64,000 nt of DNA from Mycobacterium sp. URHD0025 (GTDB taxonomy: Bacteria; Actinomycetota; Actinomycetes; Mycobacteriales; Mycobacteriaceae): contig NZ_AUEQ01000011.1 of NCBI RefSeq assembly GCF_000426065.1, positions 124,001-188,000 of the forward strand, read 5' to 3'. The notes under the pieces are model-generated. The model saw only the letters and a program-made list of their open reading frames with translations, ran no database searches and had not been told where the DNA came from. Positions 1-10,745 of this stretch are shown in pieces (the stretch's first letter is position 1; each line of letters opens with the position of its first letter). The position numbers and the translations under genes are program-made.

Positions 1-258
1 TATTCGGCGGCCTACAGCGGCTTCGAGGGCGTCGACGAGTCCGGGACGACGCTGGCCGACTGGCTGCGCCGTCGGGGCGTCGAGGCCGTCGACGTGGTGG
101 GCATCGCCACCGACTACTGCGTGGCCGCCACCGCTGCCGACGCGGCCAGAGCCGGGCTGCATACCCGCGTTCTCACCGGTCTGACTGCAGGGGTAGCTCC
201 CGAGAGCTCGAGGGCGGCCATCGACCAACTTCGCACGGCCGGAGTGCACATCAGCTAG
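1..258 (+). CDS. pncA: Nicotinamidase/pyrazinamidase, C-terminal part (5' end outside window)
   Basis: The reading frame is open from base 1 to the TAG at 256-258, giving the last 85 residues of a cysteine hydrolase. The segment VVGIATDYCVAATAADA holds the nucleophilic Cys of the nicotinamidase triad, followed by the usual Ala-rich helix and a TAGVAPESS-like turn. The family converts nicotinamide to nicotinate in cytoplasmic NAD salvage and activates pyrazinamide in mycobacteria. The catalytic Asp and Lys would lie upstream of the window. Its stop overlaps the end of the convergent crotonase gene by 8 bases. An isochorismatase-like relative is the only alternative; the ATDYC motif favours PncA. 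Confidence 0.88.
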   Translation, partial: YSAAYSGFEGVDESGTTLADWLRRRGVEAVDVVGIATDYCVAATAADAARAGLHTRVLTGLTAGVAPESSRAAIDQLRTAGVHIS

Positions 259-1066
259 TCGGGTCGACGGGCCGACCCGTCCAGCGCGGGTCCCGGCGCT
301 CGACAAGAGCCCGTACGCCTTCGCGTGCGTCGTCGTGTGCCATCAGGTGCAGGTGAATCTCGGTCTCCCTGGCTCCGACGCCGGCGCGGTCGAGGTCGTA
401 GGAATCCCACAGCAGCCGCTTGCTGGCCGCGACCGACATCGGTGCGGTGTTGACCGCGATGTCGTGGGCGAGTTCCAGGGCGGCCGGCAGCACTTGCTCG
501 GCGGGCAGTACCCGGCTCCCCAGACCGAGTGCGACAGCCCTGTGCCCGTCAAATGTGGCGCCGGTCAACAAGATCTCCGCGGCGTTCGCCAGCCCCACCA
601 GCCGCGGCAGGACCCAGTGCGAGTACGCGTCGCCCACCATGCCGCGGCGGGTCTGCACCACGCCGTAGCGGGCCTCGGCGGCGAAAATCCTGATGTCGCA
701 CTGCAATGCCAGTGTCAGCCCGATTCCGATGGCGTGCCCGTTGACGGCCGCGATCACCGGTTTGCCCAGGGACCAGGCCGGGACGGCCAACCCGGCGGCA
801 CTGAACTGCCGCCCGGGCTCCGTGAAGGTCTGCTCGCCCGCGCCGAGGTCCGCACCCGCGCAGAACGCGGGCGGGGTACCCGTCAGCACGATCACCCGGA
901 TCGCATCGTCGGCGTCGCAACGCAGGTAGGCATCGGCCAGTTCGTCGCGCATCCCGCCACCGAAGGCGTTGCGCTGCTGCGGGCGGTCCAGCGTGATGAG
1001 TGCGACGGAGTTCTCGACGCTGACCCGCACGGTCCGGTACTCCGGCAGATCAGCGCTGGTGGTCAC
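251..1066 (-). CDS. Enoyl-CoA hydratase/isomerase-family protein lacking both catalytic Glu
   Basis: 271-residue crotonase fold. The oxyanion-hole segments are visible: AFCAGADL near residue 69 and NGHAIGIG near 110. Aligned by eye with rat crotonase, Glu144 falls on a Thr (GIGLTLALQCD) and Glu164 on a Gln (ARYGVVQ), so a standard hydratase reaction is doubtful; an isomerase, thioesterase or other crotonase chemistry is possible. Start is GTG at 1066-1064, with a TAAGTT -10 element 6 bases upstream (1073-1078), so the transcript is probably leaderless. It is divergent from glgX and its end overlaps the pncA stop. The fold is sure, the substrate unknown. Confidence 0.8.
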   Translation of the reverse strand: MTTSADLPEYRTVRVSVENSVALITLDRPQQRNAFGGGMRDELADAYLRCDADDAIRVIVLTGTPPAFCAGADLGAGEQTFTEPGRQFSAAGLAVPAWSLGKPVIAAVNGHAIGIGLTLALQCDIRIFAAEARYGVVQTRRGMVGDAYSHWVLPRLVGLANAAEILLTGATFDGHRAVALGLGSRVLPAEQVLPAALELAHDIAVNTAPMSVAASKRLLWDSYDLDRAGVGARETEIHLHLMAHDDAREGVRALVERRDPRWTGRPVDPTS

Positions 1067-1129
1067 ACGGCGAACTTACCGCCGCTCGTTCGCGCGGCCG
1101 CAGTCCGCCCGGCACCGTATGGTCGATTT
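1067..1129. promoter_or_regulatory. Divergent leaderless promoters between crotonase gene and glgX
   Basis: The 63-base gap carries TAAGTT on the minus strand (1078-1073), 6 bases before the GTG of the crotonase gene, and TATGGT on the plus strand (1118-1123), 6 bases before the GTG of glgX. Both fit the mycobacterial TANNNT -10 box placed so that transcription starts at or next to the start codon. No ribosome-binding site precedes either start. Confidence 0.6.
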
Positions 1130-3280
<2,151 letters not shown>

Positions 3281-3545
3281 ACGTCAATTCAAAGAGTTGC
3301 TCATCGGCCGGATGTCCCTGCCCTAACCAGGAAGTCTGGTACCTTGAGCATGTAGCAGCCGTGGTCGCCTAAGTAGGCATTGAGCGCTTGTTCGATGTCA
3401 CCGGCCGGGCGGGCTGGGGGGTACGAGCCGAAGAGCGGCGGCAACTACCCTGCGGCCACGGCTGCGGCCTCTCACCGGGTCCCGGCGGGCTCCTCCCCCA
3501 CGATCAATTCGATTCATCTGACGCGCCTGCCGATCACTCATCGCC
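3281..3545. other. Gap between glgX and the MarR operon
   Basis: About 265 bases without a gene I can support. The frame of the MarR gene stays open upstream to 3380, but that stretch (Gly/Pro/Ser-rich, no domain) reads like non-coding GC-rich DNA. No strong terminator hairpin was seen after glgX. Confidence 0.4.
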
Positions 3546-3568
3546 AATACCTCTGTCACAGAGGTATT
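3546..3568. promoter_or_regulatory. Perfect 23-bp palindrome, probable MarR operator
   Basis: Left arm AATACCTCTGT (3546-3556), one central C, right arm ACAGAGGTATT (3558-3568): 11 of 11 arm positions pair. The right arm runs into a TATTGT -10 element (3565-3570), which is 7 bases before the ATG of the MarR gene. A repressor bound here would cover the -10 box, as expected for MarR autoregulation of the regulator-plus-ABC-exporter operon. The palindrome is seen; which protein binds it is inferred from adjacency. Confidence 0.8.
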
Positions 3569-3577
3569 GTGGCTCGC

Positions 3578-4030
3578 ATGGAACCCGGACATGACCTCGT
3601 GAGCGAGCTGTTCACTGTCGTCGGCCGGTTCCGCAGGCAGCTGCGCCGCTCCACCGGCGGAGGATTCGATGCCACCGGGTTGACGCAGTCGCAAGGCGAG
3701 CTGTTGCGCCTGGTCGGCCGCCGGCCGGACATCTCGGTGCGGGAATCGGCGGCCGAACTCAGCCTGGTGCCCAACACCGCATCCACGCTGGTGTCCCGGT
3801 TGGTGGCCGACGGGCTACTGATCAGAACCCCCGACGATGCGGATCGCCGGGTCGTCCGCCTACGACTCACGCCGCATGCTCAGGCGATAGCCGACGAGTC
3901 GCGCGCCGCTCGCCGGGCCGCGCTGGCGGCCGCGCTGGCACAACTCGACGACGGCCAGATCACGGCTCTGGCAGATGGATTGGATGCGATGAGTGAACTG
4001 ACCCGGCTGCTGCACGAGGGGGAACTGTGA
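3578..4030 (+). CDS. MarR-family transcriptional regulator
   Basis: 150-residue winged-helix regulator. The recognition region is SVRESAAELSLVPNTASTLVSRLV (split around residues 49-72), followed by the wing TPDDADRRVVRLRLT, the typical DxRR element of MarR proteins. The ATG at 3578 is chosen because TATTGT lies 7 bases upstream (leaderless); a GTG at 3569 in the same frame would fall inside the -10 element. It overlaps the ABC ATPase gene by GTGA, so the regulator and exporter are translated from one message. Probable role: local repressor relieved by the exported toxic compound. The ligand is unknown. Confidence 0.88.
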   Translation: MEPGHDLVSELFTVVGRFRRQLRRSTGGGFDATGLTQSQGELLRLVGRRPDISVRESAAELSLVPNTASTLVSRLVADGLLIRTPDDADRRVVRLRLTPHAQAIADESRAARRAALAAALAQLDDGQITALADGLDAMSELTRLLHEGEL

Positions 4031-4854
4031 CCTCACCGGCCATCGACTGCAACCAGCTGACCCACCGCTACGGCGAGTTCACCGCCGTAGACGGCCTGAC
4101 CCTGCGGGTTGACCGCGGTGAGACCATGGGCCTGCTGGGCCCGAACGGGGCGGGCAAGACCACGGCGGTGCGGGTACTGACCACGCTCACACCGGTGCAG
4201 CAGGGCGAGGTGCGTATCTTCGGCCTCGACGCCTCCCGGCGCACCATGGACATCCGGCACAACATCGGCTATGTCCCGCAACAACTCTCGATCGAATCGG
4301 CGCTTACCGGCAGGCAGAACGTCGAGTTGTTCGCGCGCCTGTACGACGTACCCCGTGCCGAACGCAGGGACCGGGTGAACCAGGCACTGGAGGCGATGCA
4401 GCTGCTCGACGTCGCCGACTCCGTGGCGGGCAGCTACTCCGGCGGAATGGTGCGCCGCCTCGAACTGGCCCAGGCACTGGTCAACCGACCGCTGCTGTTG
4501 ATCCTCGACGAGCCGACGGTCGGGCTGGACCCCATCGCCCGCGACAGCGTCTGGACGCAGGTCGGCCGGATGCAGGCCGAGTTCGGGATGACGGTGCTGC
4601 TCACCACGCACTACATGGGCGAGGCCGACGCCCTCTGTGACCGGGTGGCCCTCATGCACCACGGACGTCTGCAGGCGGTAGGTACCCCTTCGGAGTTGAA
4701 GGAGCGGGTACTGAAGGCGACCGATACCCAGGACGCCTCGCTGGAGGACGTGTTCCGGCACTACGCCGGTTCGGATCTGACCGATGCCGAACAACAGTCC
4801 GGCGGCATGCGTGAGGTGCGTGCGACTCGCAGGACGGTCCGCCGTGTCGGCTGA
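4027..4854 (+). CDS. ABC exporter ATP-binding protein, DrrA type
   Basis: 275 residues. Walker A GPNGAGKTT (about residues 38-46), Q-loop YVPQQLS, signature YSGGMVRR and Walker B LLLILDEPTVGLDP are all intact, with the switch His in TTHYMGE. The C-terminal extension (DASLEDVFRHYAG) is typical of DrrA/CcmA-like drug and polyketide exporters. It starts with GTG overlapping the marR stop and overlaps the permease gene by 11 bases. With the permease it should form an ABC-2-type efflux pump in the inner membrane. Substrate unknown. Confidence 0.9.
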   Translation: MTSPAIDCNQLTHRYGEFTAVDGLTLRVDRGETMGLLGPNGAGKTTAVRVLTTLTPVQQGEVRIFGLDASRRTMDIRHNIGYVPQQLSIESALTGRQNVELFARLYDVPRAERRDRVNQALEAMQLLDVADSVAGSYSGGMVRRLELAQALVNRPLLLILDEPTVGLDPIARDSVWTQVGRMQAEFGMTVLLTTHYMGEADALCDRVALMHHGRLQAVGTPSELKERVLKATDTQDASLEDVFRHYAGSDLTDAEQQSGGMREVRATRRTVRRVG

Positions 4855-5650
4855 CGCTCTCGTCCTGGCACCGCGCGGAATGCGCCGGGTGCGCGCCATG
4901 TCCCGGCGCATGTCGGCCTTCGCCCTCGTCGAACTGCAGAAGCTGCGCCATGACCGCACCGAGTTGTTCACCCGCATGGTGCAGCCCGCGCTGTGGCTGC
5001 TGATCTTCGGCCAGACCTTCAGCCGGCTGCGCGTCGTCGACACCGGCGGCGTGCCCTACCTGGCCTTTCTGGCGCCGGGCATCATCGCCCAATCCGCCCT
5101 GTTCATCTCGATCTTCTACGGCATCCAGATCATCTGGGACCGCGACGCCGGCATCCTGGCCAAGCTGATGGTCACCCCGGCGCCGGCCTCCGCGCTGGTG
5201 GCGGGCAAGGCCTTCGCGGCCGGTGTGCGTTCGGTGGTGCAGGTGGTCGGGGTCGTGGCCCTGGCGTACCTGATGGGCATCGCGATGACGGTCAATCCGC
5301 TCCGCATCCTGGCCGCGATGGCGGTGGTGGCGCTGGGTGCGGCATTTTTCGCCTGTCTGTCGATGACGCTGGCCGGACTTGTCCGCAAACGGGACCGGCT
5401 GATGGGCATCGGCCAGGCGATCACCATGCCGTTGTTCTTCGCGTCCAATGCGCTGTATCCCGTCGACATCATGCCGACGTGGCTGCGCTGGCTGTCCACG
5501 GTCAACCCGCTCAGTTACGAGGTCAACGCGTTGCGCGGGCTGCTGATCGGCACCCCGACCAACTGGGCGCTCGACATCGCGGTGCTGATCGCGGCCGCGG
5601 TGCTCGGCGTGGCTGCTGCGTCGCTGTTGTTGCGCCGCCTCGTGCGCTAG
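4844..5650 (+). CDS. ABC-2 type exporter permease
   Basis: 268 residues from the GTG at 4844, which restores a normal 11-base overlap with the ATPase gene; the earlier ATG at 4784 would lie deep inside it. About six hydrophobic helices are visible, for example PALWLLIFGQTFSRL, YLAFLAPGIIAQSALF, and the C-terminal VLIAAAVLGVAAASLLL. The conserved ABC-2 segment LSTVNPLSYEVNALRGLL is present near residue 225. It pairs with the preceding ATPase as a DrrAB-like efflux system under the MarR protein. Confidence 0.88.
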   Translation: MSADALVLAPRGMRRVRAMSRRMSAFALVELQKLRHDRTELFTRMVQPALWLLIFGQTFSRLRVVDTGGVPYLAFLAPGIIAQSALFISIFYGIQIIWDRDAGILAKLMVTPAPASALVAGKAFAAGVRSVVQVVGVVALAYLMGIAMTVNPLRILAAMAVVALGAAFFACLSMTLAGLVRKRDRLMGIGQAITMPLFFASNALYPVDIMPTWLRWLSTVNPLSYEVNALRGLLIGTPTNWALDIAVLIAAAVLGVAAASLLLRRLVR

Positions 5651-5724
5651 AGCGGCGGACCCTCGCGAGCCCAACCAACCGGGTGGTTTAGTGTGCAGTC
5701 AGATCCACCGAGAGGGAGACGGTC

Positions 5725-6882
5725 ATGCAACTGGCGCTCACACCGGAGGAAGCAGCTTTCCGCGATGAGCTGCGCACCTTCTACACGACGAAGATTCCCG
5801 CCGAGATTCGCGAACGAAACCGGCTCGGGCTGCCACTGGGCAAAGAGGGCATCCTCACGGCGCACAAGATTCTCCATGAGCACGGTCTTGCGGTCCCCAA
5901 CTGGCCCGTCGAGTGGGGCGGCAAGGACTGGACGCCCAACCAGCACCAGATCTGGCTCGACGAGATGCAGCTGGCCGGTGTCCCCGAGCCGCTGACCTTC
6001 AATGCCCGGATGGTCGGCCCGGTGATCGCGGAGTTCGGCTCACAAGAGGTCAAGGAACGCTTCCTGCCGCCGACCGCGGCGCTCGACATCTGGTGGTGCC
6101 AGGGCTTCTCCGAGCCCGAGGCCGGTTCCGACCTGGCCTCGCTGCGCACCACCGCGATCCGCGACGGCGACAGCTACGTGGTCAACGGCCAGAAGACCTG
6201 GACCACGCTGGGCCAGCACGCAGACTGGATCTTCTGCCTGGTCCGCACCGACCCGCAGGCGCCCAAGAAGCAGGCCGGAATCTCGTTCCTGCTGATGGAC
6301 ATGAACACGCCCGGCATCACGCTTCGCCCGATCAAGCTGATCGACGGCAGCTTCGAGGTCAACGAGGTGTTCTTCGAGGACGTCCGGGTGCCCGCCGACC
6401 AGCTGGTCGGCGAGGAGAATCAGGGCTGGACCTACGCGAAGTTCCTGCTCGGCAACGAGCGCACCGGCATCGCGCAGGTGGCCCGCACCAAGGTGCGCCT
6501 CGCCGAGGTGAAGGAACGTGCCGCCGCCAACGGCCTGCTGTCCGATCCGCTGTTCGCCGCACGCCTGGCCGAGGCCGAGAACGACGTGCTGGCATTGGAA
6601 CTCACCCAGATGCGGGTGACCTCGGATTCGGCCGACGGCAAGCCCAGCCCGGCCTCGTCGGTGCTGAAACTGCGCGGCAGCCAGCTGCAGCAGACCGCCA
6701 CCGAACTGCTGGTCGAGGTGGCCGGCGCCGACTCGCTGCCCTATGAGGCAGGAGATATCGCCTCACCGGAGTGGGCTCAGCACGCCGCCCCGCACTACCT
6801 CAACTACCGCAAGACCTCGATCTACGGCGGTAGCAACGAGGTGCAGCGCACCATCATCGCGTCCACCATTCTCGGATTGTGA
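5725..6882 (+). CDS. Acyl-CoA dehydrogenase, catalytic-type subunit (FadE17/PimC-like)
   Basis: 385 residues. FAD/substrate motifs WWCQGFSEPEAGSDLAS (about 127-143) and YVVNGQKTWTT are clear. The MCAD-position base is absent (IYGGSNEVQR near 370 has Gly), but Glu245 in LLGNERTGIAQ sits where isovaleryl-CoA and long-chain dehydrogenases hold their catalytic Glu. The next gene, 8 bases downstream, encodes a partner lacking a base, so an alpha2beta2 enzyme is likely, as known for mycobacterial FadE pairs. A GAGGGAGA ribosome site precedes the ATG. The closest remembered M. tuberculosis pair is FadE17/FadE18; the substrate, perhaps a dicarboxylyl- or ring-bearing CoA, is not shown by the sequence. 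Confidence 0.88.
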   Translation: MQLALTPEEAAFRDELRTFYTTKIPAEIRERNRLGLPLGKEGILTAHKILHEHGLAVPNWPVEWGGKDWTPNQHQIWLDEMQLAGVPEPLTFNARMVGPVIAEFGSQEVKERFLPPTAALDIWWCQGFSEPEAGSDLASLRTTAIRDGDSYVVNGQKTWTTLGQHADWIFCLVRTDPQAPKKQAGISFLLMDMNTPGITLRPIKLIDGSFEVNEVFFEDVRVPADQLVGEENQGWTYAKFLLGNERTGIAQVARTKVRLAEVKERAAANGLLSDPLFAARLAEAENDVLALELTQMRVTSDSADGKPSPASSVLKLRGSQLQQTATELLVEVAGADSLPYEAGDIASPEWAQHAAPHYLNYRKTSIYGGSNEVQRTIIASTILGL

Positions 6883-6890
6883 GTTGAGCC

Positions 6891-7991
6891 ATGGACTTTC
6901 AGCTAACTGACGAACAGACCCTGCTGGCCGACACCACCCGTGACCTGCTGTCGGGTTACGACACCGAAAAGCGCAACAAGGTGGTGGAGTCCGAGCCCGG
7001 ATTCGACCGACAGGTCTGGGGACAGCTCGCCGAGATCGGCGTTCTGGGACTGGGTTTCGATGAGGACTCCGGTGGCCAGATCGAGATCATGGTGGTGCTG
7101 AACGAGATCGGGCGCCGGTTGGCCCCCGAGCCGGTGCTGCACGCCGCCATCGGACCCGGTTCGATCATCGCCGAGGTGGGCACCGATGCCCAGCGCGCTC
7201 TGCTCGACGAGGTCGCCGCCGGGGAGAAGATCCTGGCCTTCGCGCACAACGAACCGGGCGTACGGGGCACGGCCGCCCCGACGACCACCGCGACGCGCAG
7301 CGGCGACGGATGGACCCTGAGCGGCACCAAGAACCCGGTTCTGGCAGGCGACGTCGCCGACACGCTGATCGTCAGTGCGGCCCTTCCCGACGGCGGCACC
7401 GGGCTGTTCCTGGTCGACGCCGCCAACGTCGCCCGGCAGGGTTATCGCACGTTCGACGGCGGCCGAGGCGCCCAGATCGATTTCGATGCCACCCCCGCCG
7501 AGCCGCTGGGCGAGGCCGCCGATGCGACGGCTGCCATCACCAATGCCCTGGTGCGGATCTCGGCCGGCCTGTGCGCCGAGGCGGTCGGTGTGATGGACGA
7601 GTCGCTGCGGCTGACCACCGATTACCTCAAGCAGCGCAAGCAGTTCGGGGTCACGCTGAGCAAGTTCCAGACCCTGACCCAGCGTGCGGCCGACATGTAC
7701 ATGTCGCTCGAGCTGGCGCGCAGCATGGGCACCTACGCCGCCATGTCCATCGCCGACGGTGAGCTGGACCCGGTGATCGCCGCGCGGGCCAAGCTGCAGA
7801 TCGGCCGTTCCGGTCGGCACATCGCGCAGGAGTCGATCCAGCTGCACGGCGGCATCGGTGTCACCGCGGAGTATCCCGTCGGCCACTACGCGGCCCGGCT
7901 GACCGCCATCGAGCACACCCTCGGCTCGTCCGCCGATCAGCTACGGACGCTGGTCGGCCAGCTCGACAGCTACGAGATCGCCACCCTCTGA
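6891..7991 (+). CDS. Acyl-CoA dehydrogenase partner subunit (FadE18/PimD-like)
   Basis: 366 residues with the three-part ACAD fold: MDFQLTDEQTLLADTTRDLL at the N-terminus, RKQFGVTLSKFQTL in the C-terminal helical domain and ESIQLHGGIGVTAEYPVG near the end. No Glu is found at either usual catalytic site (LVRISAGLCAE, LHGGIG), so this is read as the non-catalytic, FAD-positioning half of a heterotetramer with the upstream subunit. Coexpression follows from the 8-base gap. Its last 51 bases overlap the end of the convergent MFS gene. Confidence 0.87.
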   Translation: MDFQLTDEQTLLADTTRDLLSGYDTEKRNKVVESEPGFDRQVWGQLAEIGVLGLGFDEDSGGQIEIMVVLNEIGRRLAPEPVLHAAIGPGSIIAEVGTDAQRALLDEVAAGEKILAFAHNEPGVRGTAAPTTTATRSGDGWTLSGTKNPVLAGDVADTLIVSAALPDGGTGLFLVDAANVARQGYRTFDGGRGAQIDFDATPAEPLGEAADATAAITNALVRISAGLCAEAVGVMDESLRLTTDYLKQRKQFGVTLSKFQTLTQRAADMYMSLELARSMGTYAAMSIADGELDPVIAARAKLQIGRSGRHIAQESIQLHGGIGVTAEYPVGHYAARLTAIEHTLGSSADQLRTLVGQLDSYEIATL

Positions 7992-9398
7992 CAACAATTC
8001 GGAAGGCGCTTTCGGAATCGCCATGGCGATCAGCGCGGCACCGGCCGCGGCACCCGCGGCGATCAGCAGGGCGACACGGAATCCCGGCAAGGAGGGCAGT
8101 GCGTGCCCGGCGACCGTGATGGTCATCTGGGCCAGCACCGCGGTCATCACCGCGCTCGAGGTCGAGGTGCCCAACGATCGGGCCAGTGAGTTGATGCTGT
8201 TGGCGGACGCGGTTTCCGACACCGGCACCGCGGCATTGATCAACGCGGGCAGCGCCGCGAAGGCGAAGCCGACACCGAAGCTGACGATCAGGCCGAGCAC
8301 CAGGACCCCGACCGGGCTGCCCAGCAGCACGGTTCCGGCCAGGTAGCCCGCGGCGATGATCCCGCTGCCGGTCACCAGCACGATCTTCGGTCCGCGCGCG
8401 GCCACCACCCGGGCGGCAACGGGTGCGGCCGCCATCATCGCCAGCCCGCCCGGCGCCATCCACAAGCCGGTGGCGATCATGCTCTGCCCCAACCCGAATC
8501 CCGTTTCCCTGGGCATCTCCAGCAGCTGAGGCCCCACGAGCGACAACGCGAACATCCCGAATCCCACCGCGATGGACGACAGATTCGTCAGCAGGACAGG
8601 ACGTTTCAATGTGGTCCGCACGTCCACGATCGGCGAAGGCACCCGGTACTGCCACCACGTGAAGGCCCCGAAGGTCACCACCGCGCCCGCGAACAGGCCC
8701 AGCGTGGTGGTACTGCTCCAGCCCCACATCCCGCCCTTGGAGATCGGCAACAACAGCATCACCAGCGCAGCGCCAAGGGCCAGGGCGCCGATCGGGTCGA
8801 ATCGGTGATCGGAGGACACCGGTTCCAGGTCGGGCACCAACAGGACGAACAAGATGCCGGAGGCCAGGCCGAGTGCGGCCGAACACCAGAAGAGGGCGTG
8901 CCAGTTGAAGTGTTCGGCGATCACCGCCGACAGCGGCAGGCCCAGCGCGCCGCCGACTCCCAGTGAGGCGCTCATCAGTCCCATCGCCGAGCCCACCCGC
9001 TCGGCGGGCAGGGCGGCGCGCAGCACGCTGATGCCAAGCGGGATCACCGGGGCGCCGAATCCCTGCAGGCCGCGGCCGATCACCAAGGGGATCAGAGAGG
9101 TGGTCAGCGCGGCGATCAGGGAACCGAGGAACAGCAGTGCGGCGCACAGCACGAGGATCCGCTTGGGGCCGTACATGTCGCCGAGCCTGCCCAGCACGGG
9201 AGTAGCGACGGCGCCGGTCAGCAGGGTCGCGGTGATCGCCCACGACGCGTTCGCCGGGCTGGTGTCCAGAAGTGTGGGCAGCTGCGGAATGAGCGGGATC
9301 ATCAGGGTCTGCATGAGCGAGACGCTGATGCCGGCCGCCGCAAGGACCGCGATCAGCAGCCCACCGGATGCCGATCGGCGCGTAGGCTGATTAGGCAT
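7941..9398 (-). CDS. MFS drug/H+ antiporter, 14-helix (DHA2-like)
   Basis: 485 residues, strongly hydrophobic with about 14 membrane helices. The MFS motif A variant GRLGDMYGPKRILVLC follows helix 2, and a motif-C-like GVGGALGLPLSAVI lies in helix 5. This family exports drugs or metabolites by proton antiport. Start ATG at 9398; TATCTT lies 7 bases upstream on the minus strand (9411-9406), suggesting a leaderless message, and the imperfect dyad ATTAG-N5-CTAAT (9390-9404) covers the start. The gene ends inside the 3' end of the convergent acyl-CoA dehydrogenase. Confidence 0.86.
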   Translation of the reverse strand: MPNQPTRRSASGGLLIAVLAAAGISVSLMQTLMIPLIPQLPTLLDTSPANASWAITATLLTGAVATPVLGRLGDMYGPKRILVLCAALLFLGSLIAALTTSLIPLVIGRGLQGFGAPVIPLGISVLRAALPAERVGSAMGLMSASLGVGGALGLPLSAVIAEHFNWHALFWCSAALGLASGILFVLLVPDLEPVSSDHRFDPIGALALGAALVMLLLPISKGGMWGWSSTTTLGLFAGAVVTFGAFTWWQYRVPSPIVDVRTTLKRPVLLTNLSSIAVGFGMFALSLVGPQLLEMPRETGFGLGQSMIATGLWMAPGGLAMMAAAPVAARVVAARGPKIVLVTGSGIIAAGYLAGTVLLGSPVGVLVLGLIVSFGVGFAFAALPALINAAVPVSETASANSINSLARSLGTSTSSAVMTAVLAQMTITVAGHALPSLPGFRVALLIAAGAAAGAALIAMAIPKAPSELLSEGGDLVAVELADQRP

Positions 9399-9422
9399 GC
9401 TAATGAAGATAGCGGACGGGCC

Positions 9423-10745
9423 TCAGCCCAGCAGACGCGCCACCGAACCCAGAGGTACCGGCAGCCAGGCGGGCCGATACCGCGCCTCATAGGCCACCTC
9501 GTACACCGCCTTGTCCAGCTCATAGGCCGCCAGCAGGGCGCCATGCTCGCGCGGATCCGCGTCGGACACCGCGGCATAACCCTCACAGAACGCCGTGCTG
9601 TTGCGGTCGGCCCATTCCCGGGCCCGGGCGGCCAACTGCCGGGCCCGGTCGTCCTCTCCTGCCAACTCCACCAGACGCGCGTACGCCGCGTATTCGAATG
9701 ACCGCACCATGCCCGCCACGTCGCGCATCGGGGAATCGGGGCTGCGACGCAACTCCAGCGGCTGGCCGGGCTCCCCTTCGAAGTCGATCAGCAGCCAGTG
9801 CTCCGGGGTCCGCAGCACCTGGCCCAGATGCAGGTCGCCGTGTATCCGCTGCACGGTCACCGGTTCGTCGGCAAGCTTGCGGTAGCGGTCCTCGATCAAT
9901 GAGACATGTTGGCGCAGTTCGGGTACCACCTCCGCGGCGGACGCCAGCCGAGCGGACATGAGCTCGGCCGGGAACGGCACCGACTCGGTACCGAGTTCCT
10001 CGGCCAGGCAGGCGTGCACCGAGGCGACCGCTTCACCGAGACGGTAGGACTCTGCGGCGAAGTCCCCTCCCACCTCGTCGGCGTAGAGGTCACCTTCGGC
10101 GAACAGGTCGCGGGTGCTCGCGGTGGCCATGTCCCAGCCCTCGGCTGAGTTGGCGGCGAACTCGGTCACCATCCCGAGCGCGAAAGTCTCACCGTCCCAA
10201 TCGATGTCCATCGATCCGAGCAATGCCGCCACATGTGGGTTGCCGGCCCTGGCCAGTACCCGGTTGAGCTCGATGTCGGGGTTGACGCCCGGGGTGATCC
10301 GGCGGAACACCTTGAGCACGGCGTCCTGCCCGAACACCACACTGGTGTTGCTCTGCTCGGCCGACGACACCCGGGGCGTAGCGTCCAGCGGCAGCGTGGC
10401 GCCGGGCTCCTTGCTGCACCGCAGCGCGCCCACCGTGGCCGAACGGTCGACCATCTCCAACAGGTGTCGCGCCGCATCCTGGTCATAGAGCGCGTCGTAG
10501 GCGGTCCGGCCGTCGCCACTGCCGATCGTGGCCACCGAGCTGTACTCCTCAATGGGGTCGGCATCCCACTTCACCAGCACCTGATATCGCTCGGTGCCGC
10601 CGTCGGCGTAGGACACCCTCAGCAATGTGAGGTCGAGGTCGTCGTCGAGTGGGACCACCAAACCTGGTGTGGCGGCCGACAACTCGCGCCCGCGCCCGGC
10701 ATACCACCTCTGCTGACCTAGCCAGTCACCGAATTCAATATTCAT
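9423..10745 (-). CDS. pep2: Maltokinase Pep2/Mak
   Basis: 440 residues from the ATG at 10745, which overlaps the treS stop as ATGA; the frame is open upstream inside treS but that part is not homologous. The enzyme phosphorylates maltose with ATP to maltose-1-phosphate, feeding GlgE-type alpha-glucan synthesis. An aminoglycoside-kinase-like core is seen: VQRIHGDLHLGQVL holds the catalytic Asp (HGD) and WLLIDFEGEP the Mg-binding DFE. The N-terminus (FGDWLGQQRWYAGRGRE) matches the mycobacterial maltokinase cap. TreS and Pep2 form a complex in mycobacteria (established), fitting the translational coupling here. Confidence 0.94.
   Translation of the reverse strand: MNIEFGDWLGQQRWYAGRGRELSAATPGLVVPLDDDLDLTLLRVSYADGGTERYQVLVKWDADPIEEYSSVATIGSGDGRTAYDALYDQDAARHLLEMVDRSATVGALRCSKEPGATLPLDATPRVSSAEQSNTSVVFGQDAVLKVFRRITPGVNPDIELNRVLARAGNPHVAALLGSMDIDWDGETFALGMVTEFAANSAEGWDMATASTRDLFAEGDLYADEVGGDFAAESYRLGEAVASVHACLAEELGTESVPFPAELMSARLASAAEVVPELRQHVSLIEDRYRKLADEPVTVQRIHGDLHLGQVLRTPEHWLLIDFEGEPGQPLELRRSPDSPMRDVAGMVRSFEYAAYARLVELAGEDDRARQLAARAREWADRNSTAFCEGYAAVSDADPREHGALLAAYELDKAVYEVAYEARYRPAWLPVPLGSVARLLG

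Noticed and set aside
335..1129. Upstream extension of the glgX frame across the crotonase gene
   Set aside because: It is antisense to a clear crotonase gene, lacks homology to GlgX, and a leaderless promoter marks 1130 as start.
4652..5674. Long minus-strand frame over the ABC exporter genes
   Set aside because: Composition is His/Arg/Gln-rich without domains, and the plus strand holds intact Walker and ABC-2 motifs.
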